NCBI GenBank assembly: GCA_013365365.1
Contig: JABVXU010000840.1
Location: 1 to 18,344, forward strand
DNA length: 18,344 bases
Direction: 5' to 3'
Source: Cruorifilaria tuberocauda
Taxonomy: Eukaryota; Nematoda; Chromadorea; Rhabditida; Onchocercidae
The notes beneath the pieces are model-generated. The model saw nothing but the letters and a program-made list of their open reading frames with translations. It made no database searches and was not told the DNA's origin. The position numbers and the translations under genes are program-made. Positions within the stretch are counted from its first letter, which is position 1. Every line of letters begins with the position of its first letter. Shown in pieces: positions 1 through 9,697 of the stretch.

Positions 1-268
1 ACAATATACTTTTATCTGAAATTATTAACTTAAATTACTTTATTCATACTTTTATAAATGACATTGTTTAAATTAGTAATACTAATAAATCATTCTTTTT
101 TTCTTACTGATATTACATTAATTGCAATTAATTAATTTTCAATATTAATTACTTTTTTTACTGATATATTGTAAGTAATTCTAATCTGATTTCAGATTAC
201 TATTTCCATTACTATCTTGAATTATCTTTGCAATAACAATCATTATCATTAACTAATATTATCAGCAA
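1..268. other. AT-rich upstream sequence, no gene seen
   Basis: This AT-rich stretch lies upstream of the first gene. No open frame or RNA gene could be supported. An ATTATCAG acceptor-like sequence ends at 265, three bases before the predicted start codon. In a nematode this would fit a spliced-leader trans-splice site, but it could also be the end of an ordinary intron with a non-coding first exon further left. Confidence 0.4.
261..265 (+). promoter_or_regulatory. Possible trans-splice acceptor before the membrane-protein gene
   Basis: ATCAG ends three bases before ATG 269. An acceptor this close to the start codon is typical of spliced-leader addition in nematodes. This is an inference from position alone. 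Confidence 0.35.
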
Positions 269-1600
269 ATGTCTTCAAATAATGCTACTCTGAATACGGT
301 TATCGATCAGGTGGAATGGATCGAACGTATCATTGGTGATTTTATCGTTTCCGTAAGTTATCATTATTAAGTATATGTTATATTTATTAGTATTTATATA
401 TAGAAATTAAAAAATCTTAAATATTTCATTACTATTTATACGATTAATTGAAGTACGATTTACTAATATTAAGTTAGTTACTGAAATAATTAACAATAAG
501 TTTAATATGAAAGTTTAAATGTATTAGTAATAAAGTAATGAAATAAAACTTTATGAATTGATATATAAAACATTTGAACTCTAATTTTCAATTTTCTAAA
601 AATTAATATTTTTTAATTTTCAAAATTTAAAAAATTTCATTTAAGTGCAAAAAGGAAAATAAAAAGAATCTTTTTATTGATAAATAATCATGATAGAAAT
701 TTTATGATGGCAAGTTATTTTTTAAATTATTTCCAACAATTCTACCTTTCTCCCTCCTTCTCTCTCTCTCTCTCTCTCTCTCTCCCTCTTTCCTAGTGAA
801 TAATTTTAGCGATTTTGCTATTTTATTGCTTTCAAATTATTTTCATAAGGTTATTTCTAACTTGAGATTGAAAAGATGGAAACAGTTATTAGAAAATAAG
901 TAACTTGTTTTATTATTGAAAATAAGTGAAGTAAGTAACTTTAGGTAAAGCGATTTAGGTAAAAGATCATCTGAGTAAAATTGCAACGAAAGGTGAAGAA
1001 ACATTTGGATCATTCGAAGATCGTTTCGCAAAAGGAAGTGATAATTTAAATGAAATTACGGTAAGTTAAGATTGATTGAATGAAAAAGTTAAAAATGACT
1101 TACGAGTAATTGTTTTTGGGTTACTGTCAACGAAAATAAATTATCAATTAATAATAATTATTTACTATTTTTAATTATTCATATTTCATTATAGCAAAAA
1201 ATTAATTTTTGAGGTCAAAGGTTGGAGAAAATTTGAGAAATCAAAAAAGAATACTATCAAAAATTTTTTTATTTTTATTTTTCATCCTTACTTTTATAAT
1301 TTTAATATTAACTTTTTTTCCAGTTTCCTTCTCTGTAAAATTTTCTATACTTTATTTCAAAAAAAAAAAAAAAAAATTTGTGCAATCTTAAAAGTAATTT
1401 TTTTTTTCCAGGCTACAGCTTATCAAAAATGTGAGAGTTTACCTTCGCTGATAACAATAATCGTTTTTTTGATAGTCGCTGGAATCGTTATAATTGTATC
1501 ATTGATTTTCTTGTTTACGAAATGTATTCATGGAGTTGTTTATCATCATTATATCAAAATACGAGGAACTAAAGTACATGGACAAAAAAATTATTTATAA
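269..1600 (+). CDS. Small single-pass membrane protein, three exons, function unknown
   Basis: Three exons join in phase 0: 269-352, 959-1060 and 1412-1600, giving 124 residues and a TAA stop. Donors are TCC|GTAAGT and ACG|GTAAGT; acceptors are GATTTAG and TTTTTTTCCAG. The start is the first ATG after an in-frame TAA and sits three bases after an AG acceptor. Residues 1-62 are polar, charged and probably helical. Residues about 75-97 are an unbroken hydrophobic segment (LITIIVFLIVAGIVIIVSL and on) that should cross a membrane once. The tail of about 27 residues is short, basic and rich in His and Tyr. There is no cleavable signal peptide at the N-terminus, so a signal-anchor or tail-anchor-like topology is likely. 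I do not recognise the family. Intron 1 contains a long TC microsatellite and intron 2 a poly(A) run. The phase-perfect joins and the clean hydrophobic segment are the main support. Confidence 0.75.
746..791 (+). repeat. (TC)n microsatellite in a pyrimidine tract
   Basis: A pure TC dinucleotide run covers about 759-784 within a wider pyrimidine-only stretch in intron 1 of the membrane-protein gene. It lies too far from the acceptor at 958 to act as its polypyrimidine tract. Confidence 0.9.
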
Positions 1601-1710
1601 ATGAAATTTCAAAGTAATTTTTTCGTAACCTTTCATCTTAATTAAATTTTTTTAATTATTTCATCGTTCCTATACGATTATTACGATTAATGATAAGATT
1701 TTATATTAAT

Positions 1711-1716
1711 AATAAA
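1711..1716 (+). terminator. Poly(A) signal AATAAA of the membrane-protein gene
   Basis: AATAAA lies 111 bases after the TAA stop of the three-exon gene, a plausible 3' UTR length for a nematode mRNA. Confidence 0.5.
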
Positions 1717-1749
1717 GGATTGGTGTTAAACAATTCTATGAATTTCTCA

Positions 1750-2620
1750 ATAACTAATAGATGATTTACGTAAAAATTTCACGATATATATTTTACGTGT
1801 TTTTCGTATCATGGCGCATCCAGTGAGTTTCGTTTATGACGTATCATAACGTTTTCGATACGTAATATATTCGGTATTTTTCGCTTACGTATCATATTGT
1901 ATTCGATACATGACGTGTTTGATACTTTTCGATATCATGATATTTTTAATCGATGACGTAAGCGTATTGTATTGTATTGTATTATACTGTACTTATTATA
2001 TTATATTCGATATATGACGTGCTCGATATTTTGACGTCTTCGGTACGTAATATATTCGGTATCTCTCGCTTACGTATTATATACTATAGTAAGCGTATTA
2101 TATTATATTATACGCATTATATTATATTTGACAAATGACGTGTTCGATACTTTTCTATATCATGATATCTTCGTTATATAACCTGTTTGATATATTCATT
2201 CACGTATCATGATATCTTCGGTGCGTAATATATTCGGTATTCATTCACGTGTCGTGATGTCTTCGGTGCGTAATATATTCGGTATTCATTCACGTATCGT
2301 GATGTCTTCGGTGCGTAATATATTCGGTATTTCTTGCTTATGTAACATACGTATTCGGAGTATAACGTGCTGGATATTTTTCGATACCATGATAGCTTTG
2401 ATATATAACGTGTTTGGTATATCCATTTACGTATCATGACGTTTTCCATGCGTAATATGTTCGTTGTGTTACCTGTTTGGTATATTCATTCACGTATCAT
2501 AACGTCTTCAACATTCTTCCGTCCAGATCATACCTTTAATATTCGATATTTCGGTTATCTTCTACGAGTCGTATAAGGTGTTTGACGTTTTGATAAGTTA
2601 TCATGATATGCTTGATGTGT
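1750..2620. repeat. Diverged ACGT-rich tandem repeat region with a 45-bp core
   Basis: Variants of TTCGGTAYRTAATATATTCGG and of CACGTATCATGAYRTCTTC recur throughout. The most regular part is about 2176-2335, where the block CTTCGGTGCG starts at 2216, 2261 and 2306, an exact 45-bp period. A further related block (ACCTGTTTGRTATATTCATT) occurs at 2181 and 2471. The units are rich in CG and ACGT compared with the flanks and often palindromic (ATATCATGATAT-like). Because 45 is a multiple of three, open frames appear on both strands; these are by-products of the repeat and not genes. It resembles a satellite or minisatellite that is decaying at its edges. Confidence 0.85.
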
Positions 2621-3930
2621 TATAGTTGTAAAATATTGATATTAAACTTTTGTATAGTTAAAATTCATTGAATTATTTTTGTAACTTAGAGAAAAAAACG
2701 AATAATTCAAAAAATTTTACAGTAAATTTGACAAAAAATGATTTGTCAAAAAACATATACTGTCAACAATTTTTTTTCATTTCTATTTTTAAAATTAACA
2801 AATTTTCAAACCGGAATTTTTATTAACCGAATTATTGCGCATTAATGGACGGAATGGAAGAATGAAAAGGAACAAAGTACGAAATTTGACAGATTTTTGA
2901 TAAATTATAGCAATGGAAAAACAATATTTTCAATAGCATTTAAATAAGCTAAAATTTGTTAAATTTTTATTTATTAATTTTTGATTTTTCAGAAAACTTT
3001 CTCAAATATCAAATAATTAATTCTGATTATCATTAAATAATTTCGATTTTACTTTTTTAAACTTAGTTAAAACAACTTTAACTAATTTCCGATTACCATT
3101 AAATGATTTCGAATTTGCTTTCTCAAAGAACTTCACTTCCTTAAAATGACTTCAGTTTCTTAAAACTAAAGTAGGAGAAAAAATTGTTAGTATCATTTCA
3201 GAAAGAAATCTTAGTTAGTGATAAATGGCAATGATAAGAGTGATAAGAGTTAAATGATAAAAGTAAATAATTCTTGTTTCATTTTCGAAATTTAAGTTAG
3301 CAATTTGAAGGTTAAGAGTGAAATTCGTCCTTTCTAACCTTCTAATTTGTATTAAATTAAATTTAAAATCAATCAATTGTTGATTTTTTATATGATAAAA
3401 GTTGTTTGAAATAGATTGAAATGCTCGTGAATTTCATCTTTGACGAACCAATGATAAGTGATAAGCGATGATAACGATATTTGTGATAATTTTTCAGGTT
3501 TTTGTGAAGTCCTGAATGCAAATTAGAAATAAAATAAAACAAGTCTTTCTGTACGTTCATTTCACATTTAAAATTTAAATTTCCAAACATGACAATCATC
3601 ACTTTTGAAAATTCGGTCACTTTCTTCGCTTATTTTTTTTACGAATAAAAAAATTCTTTTGTTCTAACTTTTCAGATATTTATCATTTTATCATATTTAT
3701 CATGGAAGATTTTATCATCGAAGATAATTATTCTTAATGAAAGAGAAAAAGGAAAGATTCTACGGTCAGCAGAGCTAAAAGTCCACTGATAATATCATGA
3801 TTATTGATGATATTAATAATATGATAATCTGATAATATAATAAAATGATAATACTAATACTATTTATAAATTATGTATTAATTAGGAGTTAAATTTGATC
3901 CTGTTGTTTTTTAGTTTATTTAATTTCGAA
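2621..3930. other. AT-rich non-coding stretch, no gene seen
   Basis: I find no exon chain here. TTATC/GATAA words cluster strongly around 3200-3480 and 3660-3850 (for example repeated TTTATCAT and GATAATCTGATAAT), giving a low-complexity look. The missing 5' exons of the small gene ending at 4591 might lie here, but I could not identify one with a matching splice phase. Confidence 0.5.
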
Positions 3931-4047
3931 AATCTGTAGAAGTAAAAATCATGATATTATTCTATTACTAATCTGTAGAAGTAAAAATCATGATATTATT
4001 CTATTACTAATCTGTAGAAGTAAAAATCATGATATTATTTTATTACT
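3931..4047 (+). repeat. Three 39-bp tandem repeats
   Basis: The unit starting AATCTGTAGAAGTAAAAATC begins at 3931, 3970 and 4009. The first two copies are identical and the third differs by one base near its end, so the array is recent. It stops about 15 bases before the exon that begins at 4063. Confidence 0.95.
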
Positions 4048-4062
4048 ACTACTTTAATTTAG

Positions 4063-4591
4063 ATTTTCATTTATTACAATAGCTATTGTTACCGCGATAA
4101 ACTCGTTCAACGGGAATATTATCGTGTTAGATGGTCCAGTAAGTTTACTTATTACTTTTGTGATTTTGAAAAAATTTTCCGGATTCAGGTTTTCCATGAT
4201 TATTTTACATGTATTCTAAATTATTACATCAATTTCAATGGATTAGACTTTTATCGAAAAAATCAATGAGCAATTGATAAGATCAGATAATCAATGATTT
4301 AAATTTCGCGAATGATCATTATTGATTTTTGCTTTGTTGATTTGTGAAACTAATCAATCGAATGAATCATTTGATTTCGGTAGATAATGGAACAACACGT
4401 CCGGAAGGGCAGCAATTCCGGTTTAGTACTGTTTATGGAAAGACATAAAGTAATACCGGTGTAGCAATTTCTAACATCTTCCTTTTCAGGGTCCACCGAT
4501 GTCATTGATGGGAAACGGAAATGGTCGATTAGATCCGACGGACGGTCGCGGTAACATTGTCGTATACCGTCAATCCGTCAATGGCAGATAA
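4063..4591 (+). CDS. Last two exons of a small gene, 5' part not found
   Basis: Exon 4063-4138 (donor CCA|GTAAGT) joins exon 4490-4591 (acceptor CTTTTCAG) in phase 0 and ends at TAA. The first exon reads FSFITIAIVTAINSFNGNII and then VLDGP; its start is hydrophobic and could be the end of a signal peptide or a membrane segment. The second exon encodes 33 residues beginning GPPMSLMGNGNGRLDPTDGR, rich in Gly and Asn and with no hydrophobic segment, ending SVNGR. The acceptor at 4062 (TTTAATTTAG) requires a previous exon ending with two bases of a codon, which I could not place; an alternative acceptor at 4082 (ACAATAG) would need a one-base remainder. There is no start codon in the segment seen. 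I do not recognise a family. The good donor and acceptor, open frames and higher GC than the flanks support real exons. Confidence 0.5.
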
Positions 4592-4809
4592 ATCCTGATG
4601 ATGATGACCTTTGCCACGAATGAGAAGAAACTTTTAACCTTGTGTAACTTACGAGATAAACCTTATGAGTAATGAAAATGTGATAAACATGAATTAGTAA
4701 TATAAATCGTAGTAAAGTAATATATGACGTAGCAACGTTGTGATAAAAGTATTTATCACGTAGCAATTATGACGTTCGAATGTATTAAATTGTTTTACCT
4801 TAATGAAAC

Positions 4810-4815
4810 AATAAA
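4810..4815 (+). terminator. Possible poly(A) signal AATAAA
   Basis: AATAAA lies about 220 bases after the stop at 4591 and is the first clear plus-strand signal downstream of that gene. Confidence 0.35.
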
Positions 4816-5985
4816 TGATTAACGAACAACGTACAAACGTACTAACGTACAACGTGTTATTTACTTACAACGATAAAGTTCGCAAACATTTCAAAGCTTA
4901 AAAATCGTTTTAAGTAAAAACTATTTATTACCTGAATTCACGTAGGAGTCACGTAAGAATGATGGCGTAGGAATGGCGGAACACGCATTGACTTTAATTT
5001 TCAAATTCAGTTCCGAAGGGAAATTTCATTTGGTTAATATTTTAATAGTAATATAAAGCAAATTCGATCGAATAAAAAATTTCATCATCAATTTAATTAA
5101 ATATATTATGTTGGTTTGTTGAAACTTTATCATAATTAATTAAACTTATTCCTTCATAGTTGACCTTTGAACTAAAAGATAAAGCACAAAATAACAGTAA
5201 AAGAAAAAATAAATTCAAAATGATCAAACTTTAATTATAAATGTAAAAGTTTACAATTAGACAAAGTTCCATTCTGTCATTCATCAGTAAGAAATTCTTT
5301 TATAGCGAAAAATAAAATGAAATGAACTTTTCTGAGTGATCATACTAACTTTATTTAATTAGTAATTAAATAACTTTATTTAATTTTAATTAGTAATTAG
5401 GTTAAATGTTCAGTAAAATAGGAATTGTAATCATTTATTTACATCTTATAGGTTATGTTTACTAACTTAATTAACTATTCCATTAAAAAAAAATAAGAAA
5501 ATAATTAATTAATTAATTAATTAATGTTCTAGGAAAAAATATATGACAGCGAATTATTCATCTAACTTGTGAAAAAAAGAAATGAGCACTAAAGTGCATT
5601 CAAAGGTCATTAATTCAAATCAATAATTTCAAATAAATAAATGAATAAAATTGGAATTTGTAAAAAAGAGTAAAGTTAATGAAAGTAAAGTCAATCAATA
5701 ATAACTTATCAACGAATAAAATTTTATCAATTATATAGCATTGATCGATGAATAATCGATGAATAACTTTATTGGGAGAATTTATATCAAATGTTTCATT
5801 TTGGGATTGGAAAAAAAAAGTTTTCATTGGTTTTTTTTTCATTTCTGAAATTCTATTTTTTCAATTTGCTTTTTAGACTAAATATTGTTTTTACTTTTAC
5901 TAACAATTTAGAAATCGTTGAGATATTCGAGTTATTAGTATGGATAAGTTAGTTGTAATAGTGATGATGGAAAGTCAAAGTCATG
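4816..5985. other. AT-rich intergenic stretch with (AATT)n tract
   Basis: No exon chain is visible. The start (4800-4860) is rich in ACGT-type words. A short (AATT)n/(TTAA)n tract lies at about 5503-5525. Open frames here are short and have the composition of random AT-rich DNA. Confidence 0.5.
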
Positions 5986-5989
5986 GTTT

Positions 5990-6350
5990 TATGGTACCAT
6001 ATTGTAAAAGATTAGATAGAAATTACAAAAATTACTTAATAAGGTAGAAATTGAGAGAATTACCTTGATAAAATAACGGGGAATTGGTTTCACAAAGACA
6101 AGAATTGGATAAATTAATTCTAACAAAATAGTAATTGAAAATAGTAATTACTCTGGTAAGGTAAGAATTGAGTGAATAACTTTGATATGGTAAGAAAAAA
6201 TTAGTTTCACAAGGTAAAAATTGATAGAATTATGTTTTACAAATAAGGAATTGAAAGAATTACTTTGAAAGACAAGTAAGAATTAAAAGAATTGCTTTGA
6301 TAAGGTAAGAAAGGTAAGAAAAAACTTAGTTTCACAAGGTGGGAACTGAA
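5990..6350 (+). repeat. Degenerate minisatellite, about 120-bp higher-order spacing
   Basis: Variants of GGTAAGAATTGARAGAATTA and of TTAGTTTCACAAGG alternate through this stretch. The word GTTTCACAA recurs at 6087, 6204 and 6329, spaced 117 and 125 bases, with shorter subunits of about 28-30 bases in between. The copies are much diverged, so it is an old array. Confidence 0.6.
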
Positions 6351-8228
6351 TTAAAATAGTAAATACGAGGATAAGTATTAGGATTGTTTCACTCCTTCTA
6401 CTACTTATTTTCTCTCTTCCTTCAGTTGAATTACTTATTCTTTATGATTTAAAGTAAAGTTTAAAATTTTGTGAATATATTAAAAACTAAAATGTTTTAA
6501 AAATAGTTTAAATGCATGGATATTAATGCATTTTTGTCCTTTCGAAATCTTTTTTCTATCAGTTAATTAATTAAAAAATTAAAATTTACCGGATTCATTA
6601 AAGTTCAAATTTAAAATTAAAATTTATTAAAGTGAATTAATTGCTGGCTATTCCTTGGATTAATTTTTGTAATTTCATCTGGGATGATGTTGATAAAATA
6701 TGGTAAAATTTTCGAATTTGGTCCTAGCCTCAGTTAGGTAATTAATTTTCTAATTAATGCGACATTTGCGCATTGAGGTTGGAATATGATTAATTAATGC
6801 AATATTAATTATTAAATTTTCCTCCTTAAATCTTTTATCTTAAATTTTTGAAATCTTTGAAAAACATTTAAGCTTTCAAACTCTTCTTTTCCTATGCAAC
6901 TGGTAATTTAATTAATTATACTAATAATTGGCCTCATTGTACTTTTACCTGAGTAATCCTGAATTACTTTGATCATTTCTCTTTGAACCTTTAACTTAAC
7001 TTCAAATTCTAAACTGATCAATTTATTATATTTAATACTTGATTTCTATGAATATAACTTTCAGAAAAAGACCTTAAATTATTTAAATTGATGAATTTAT
7101 TTCCAAAAATCATCCATTTCCGCTTACGATTATGCTTACAAATACAAGCGAACATATGGCACGCGAATTTTTTTCTGTCGCAGATGCCTAAAAAATTTTT
7201 GCCAAAAAATCATTTAATGTTATACAAAGAAAGATGACAAATTATGAGCATATCGTTTTTTTTTAATATTGAATTATTTTGCAGTAATGTTGAAGAATAG
7301 CAAAATCGATTGATCGAAAATAGAATGATTCATTTCATTTTCAGACAGAAACTTTTTTTCATTATTTGTCAAAAAGTTATGAATATGAATACTCAATTTA
7401 TTAACAGATAAAAGTATTCAAACAATTAATAAATTATCATATAATTTAAGACATCTGTTGATTGTTTATCAATGAAACTTGACGAGTATATTTGTTTACT
7501 CTTATTGATATTACAAATATTGTTCTCCTTTATCAATATATTTATCAAATATGATAGATTATAGAAATGAAACATTTAAATATTTTTTTAAAATCAAATC
7601 ACGATAATTAAATCATGCTAATTATTTGTATTAAAAATGTTTTCAAGTAAAAAGATTTGATAAAGTGGTGAATTTAAAGTTGGTGAATTTTACCAGTAGC
7701 CAAGAATAGACGACTAGATACGTAATATCAAGAAGTTGAAAAGTTGACAAAGGTAAAATTATTACTTCAAACTAGAATAATAGAACAAAAATCAATGCTT
7801 GAAACATTTTTGAAAATTTAAAATTTTAAATTCAATTTCAAAAATGACAATTCGTCTAAAATTTCAACTGTTTTTCTAAATTTAAACTTTTTAATTCTTT
7901 TTCGATAGTTGATAACGAAGTTCGAAATTTTTGGCATAAATTTGATCAAATTACTTACTGATTTAATATTACTGATAATCATTTCCGGAGTTACATTTTC
8001 GTAAATCACTTAAGAAACCTTTCCGTAGTAAACAATTGGAAATGTTACGATATTTCACATGATATTTTACAATTTCCACAAAAATTTTAGGATTTTTGAA
8101 TTTAAAAATTTCTCAGAGTTTCAGTGATCTTTTAATTTATTGATAAAATTTTGATCAATACAAGCTTTTCTTCTTTATTATTGATAAAACTGAAATATCT
8201 TTTATACCTTGAGAGAATTGGGGAGCAA
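6351..8228. other. AT-rich intergenic stretch, no gene seen
   Basis: I find no supported exon. A small hairpin is possible at 6757-6776 (AATGCG pairing with CGCATT), enclosed by CCTCA at 6728 and TGAGG at 6775. The rest shows nothing beyond low-complexity AT sequence. Confidence 0.45.
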
Positions 8229-8229
8229 T

Positions 8230-8367
8230 ATCCGGAAAAGTTTCAAATGATAATCTCTTGATGACCGGATGTGCAAGTAGTACATCCTGGCAGAAAGTGT
8301 TAACTAGTAAAATAGCCAGGACATAATTTATCTACTCAATCCTTTTCTTATACGAAACTTTCCGGAT
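8230..8367. repeat. 138-bp imperfect inverted repeat (MITE-like or hairpin)
   Basis: The left end ATCCGGAAAAGTTTC (8230-8244) is the reverse complement of the right end GAAACTTTCCGGAT (8354-8367) apart from one extra base. Inside, AGTAG plus TCCTGGC (about 8276-8292) faces GCCAGGA plus CTACT (about 8316-8336), so the element could fold into a long interrupted hairpin. No transposase frame is present. It could be a miniature inverted-repeat element or a structured RNA. No clear target-site duplication is visible. Confidence 0.55.
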
Positions 8368-8449
8368 TTTATTTTCCAGTTTATCAATGATTTAATAAGA
8401 CAAAAAATTTATTTTAAAACTTTAAAATCCAAGTTTATTTTTTTTGCAG

Positions 8450-8531
8450 ATATTATGATGATAATCCAATGCTATCGGTTGAGGTTACCGGAAAATGGTC
8501 ATCGATTTCTGGAATATTTCAGTCCATTTAA
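8450..8531 (+). pseudogene. Possible decayed phosphatase exon
   Basis: A strong acceptor (a T run, then GCAG) ends at 8449. The frame after it reads YYDDNPMLSVEVTGKWSSIS and then GIFQSI before a TAA. Its spacing and pattern loosely follow the phosphatase segment D-E-P-x-L-L...I-x-G-D-x-H-G of the gene at 9698-15775, with the metal-binding GDxHG reduced to GIFQS. At DNA level the run TTACCGGAAAA and a few flanking bases are shared with the second exon of that gene. The match is short and may be chance. Confidence 0.25.
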
Positions 8532-9676
8532 TATTCAGTATCAATTTTTAATTTCCTTCTAGTAAATTATTTTCTTAATTGATTACATTCAATTACTTTT
8601 TTTAATTAAATGAAATATTATTGATTAGGCATTTGCGGAATGAAATTAGCATTGGAATTTTGAATAAATTAATAAAATGAAAATTCTAATATTATTAATT
8701 ATCAGTAAGATTTCGTATAAAATTGTATTTACTTTTAAATTCGAATAATTATAAAAATATTAGCAATCAATAAAATGGCTACCAAGAAAAATATACTAAA
8801 AACATGATATCGACTCATCTTTTAAATTCAATTTTTAAACTTACTTTTTAATTTAAAAAAAATTCGTTTTTTAGACTTACTTTTTAATTTAAAAAAGGGA
8901 AAACAAGGTAAAAAGTAAACATAGAAAAGTAAAAAGTAAAAAAAGAGTGAAAACAGTAAAAAAGTAGAAAAAAAGTAAAAATAATTGATTATTACATAAT
9001 TGATATATTGATTTATATTGATTGATAATCGATTAATTTCAATTTCGATGATAACTGAAAATTATCGATAATTCCGATTGGCAATAATTTTGAATAATTG
9101 AATTTAAATTACTGAAAAAACAGATTTAAAAAAGAAAATTTTCATATTCTTCTAGCAAAATTTACATTTTAATATGAGCAGTTTAAACATTTTAATTGTT
9201 TTAATTTCACGCGATCGGTTCATTGTATCATTATTAGCGTCCGCGTATTGGTGAGAATTACCACGTAACGTTTACTTCTTTTACGTAAAAAATTTTTGAG
9301 AAAGAAACGGAAATTGATTAAATTATCAGAAATTTAATATTAAATACAGAATTGAATTGAATGGTCGGATTCACGATTCATAAAAACTTTGAAATTCTTT
9401 TAGTGACAGAATTAGAGAACTAATCTAATTATTCATTCAAAATTAAATTATAGATATTTCGTTTGAAATTTTAGAACTTGAAATTAAATACTTAAAAATC
9501 ATTTTTTAAATATTTTCTGTATAATTCACATAAACAAGACAAAAATGTGTCAGATTTACAAAAGTGCATAATTATTTAATATTTAATTTATGAAATATAA
9601 AAGTAAACTATATTTAATTAATTTCTTTAAAGTATAGAAGAGTAATTTGGATTTTTAAAATTTCAAATATTCTTTA
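8532..9676. other. AT-rich intergenic stretch with one leader-like short frame
   Basis: Most of this is low-complexity AT sequence. At 9174-9253 a frame of 26 codons starts MSSLNILIVLISRDRFIVSL, follows an acceptor-like TTCTTCTAG at 9155, and meets a possible donor GTGAGA at 9251. It looks like a signal-peptide exon, but its phase does not fit the exon at 9677-10057, so it is not joined to the phosphatase gene here. Confidence 0.3.
9671..9676 (+). promoter_or_regulatory. Possible trans-splice acceptor before the phosphatase gene
   Basis: TCTTTAG-type acceptor ending at 9676 lies 21 bases upstream of ATG 9698. This fits spliced-leader trans-splicing. The frame stays open from 9677 to the ATG (K-R-C-K-P-K), so a cis-spliced upstream coding exon ending with one extra base is the alternative. 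Confidence 0.35.
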
Positions 9677-9697
9677 GGTAAACGTTGTAAGCCAAAA

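Noticed and set aside
1209..1391. Plus-strand open frame rich in Phe, Ile and Lys
   Set aside because: It lies inside intron 2 of the membrane-protein gene, has homopolymer composition and ends in a poly(A) run.
2207..2449. Long open frames on both strands with 15-residue repeats
   Set aside because: They arise from the 45-bp tandem repeat, whose period is a multiple of three. Both strands are open for the same reason and no splice or start context supports a gene.
3931..4047. CRISPR-like spaced repeats
   Set aside because: The 39-bp units are directly adjacent with no unique spacers, and the window is eukaryotic.
5615..5842. Minus-strand frame of 75 codons
   Set aside because: Composition is that of random AT-rich DNA, with no splice partners, domains or start context.
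7818..8009. Minus-strand frame of 63 codons, Lys, Ile and Phe rich
   Set aside because: No matching splice sites or recognisable features; the length is expected by chance at this base composition.
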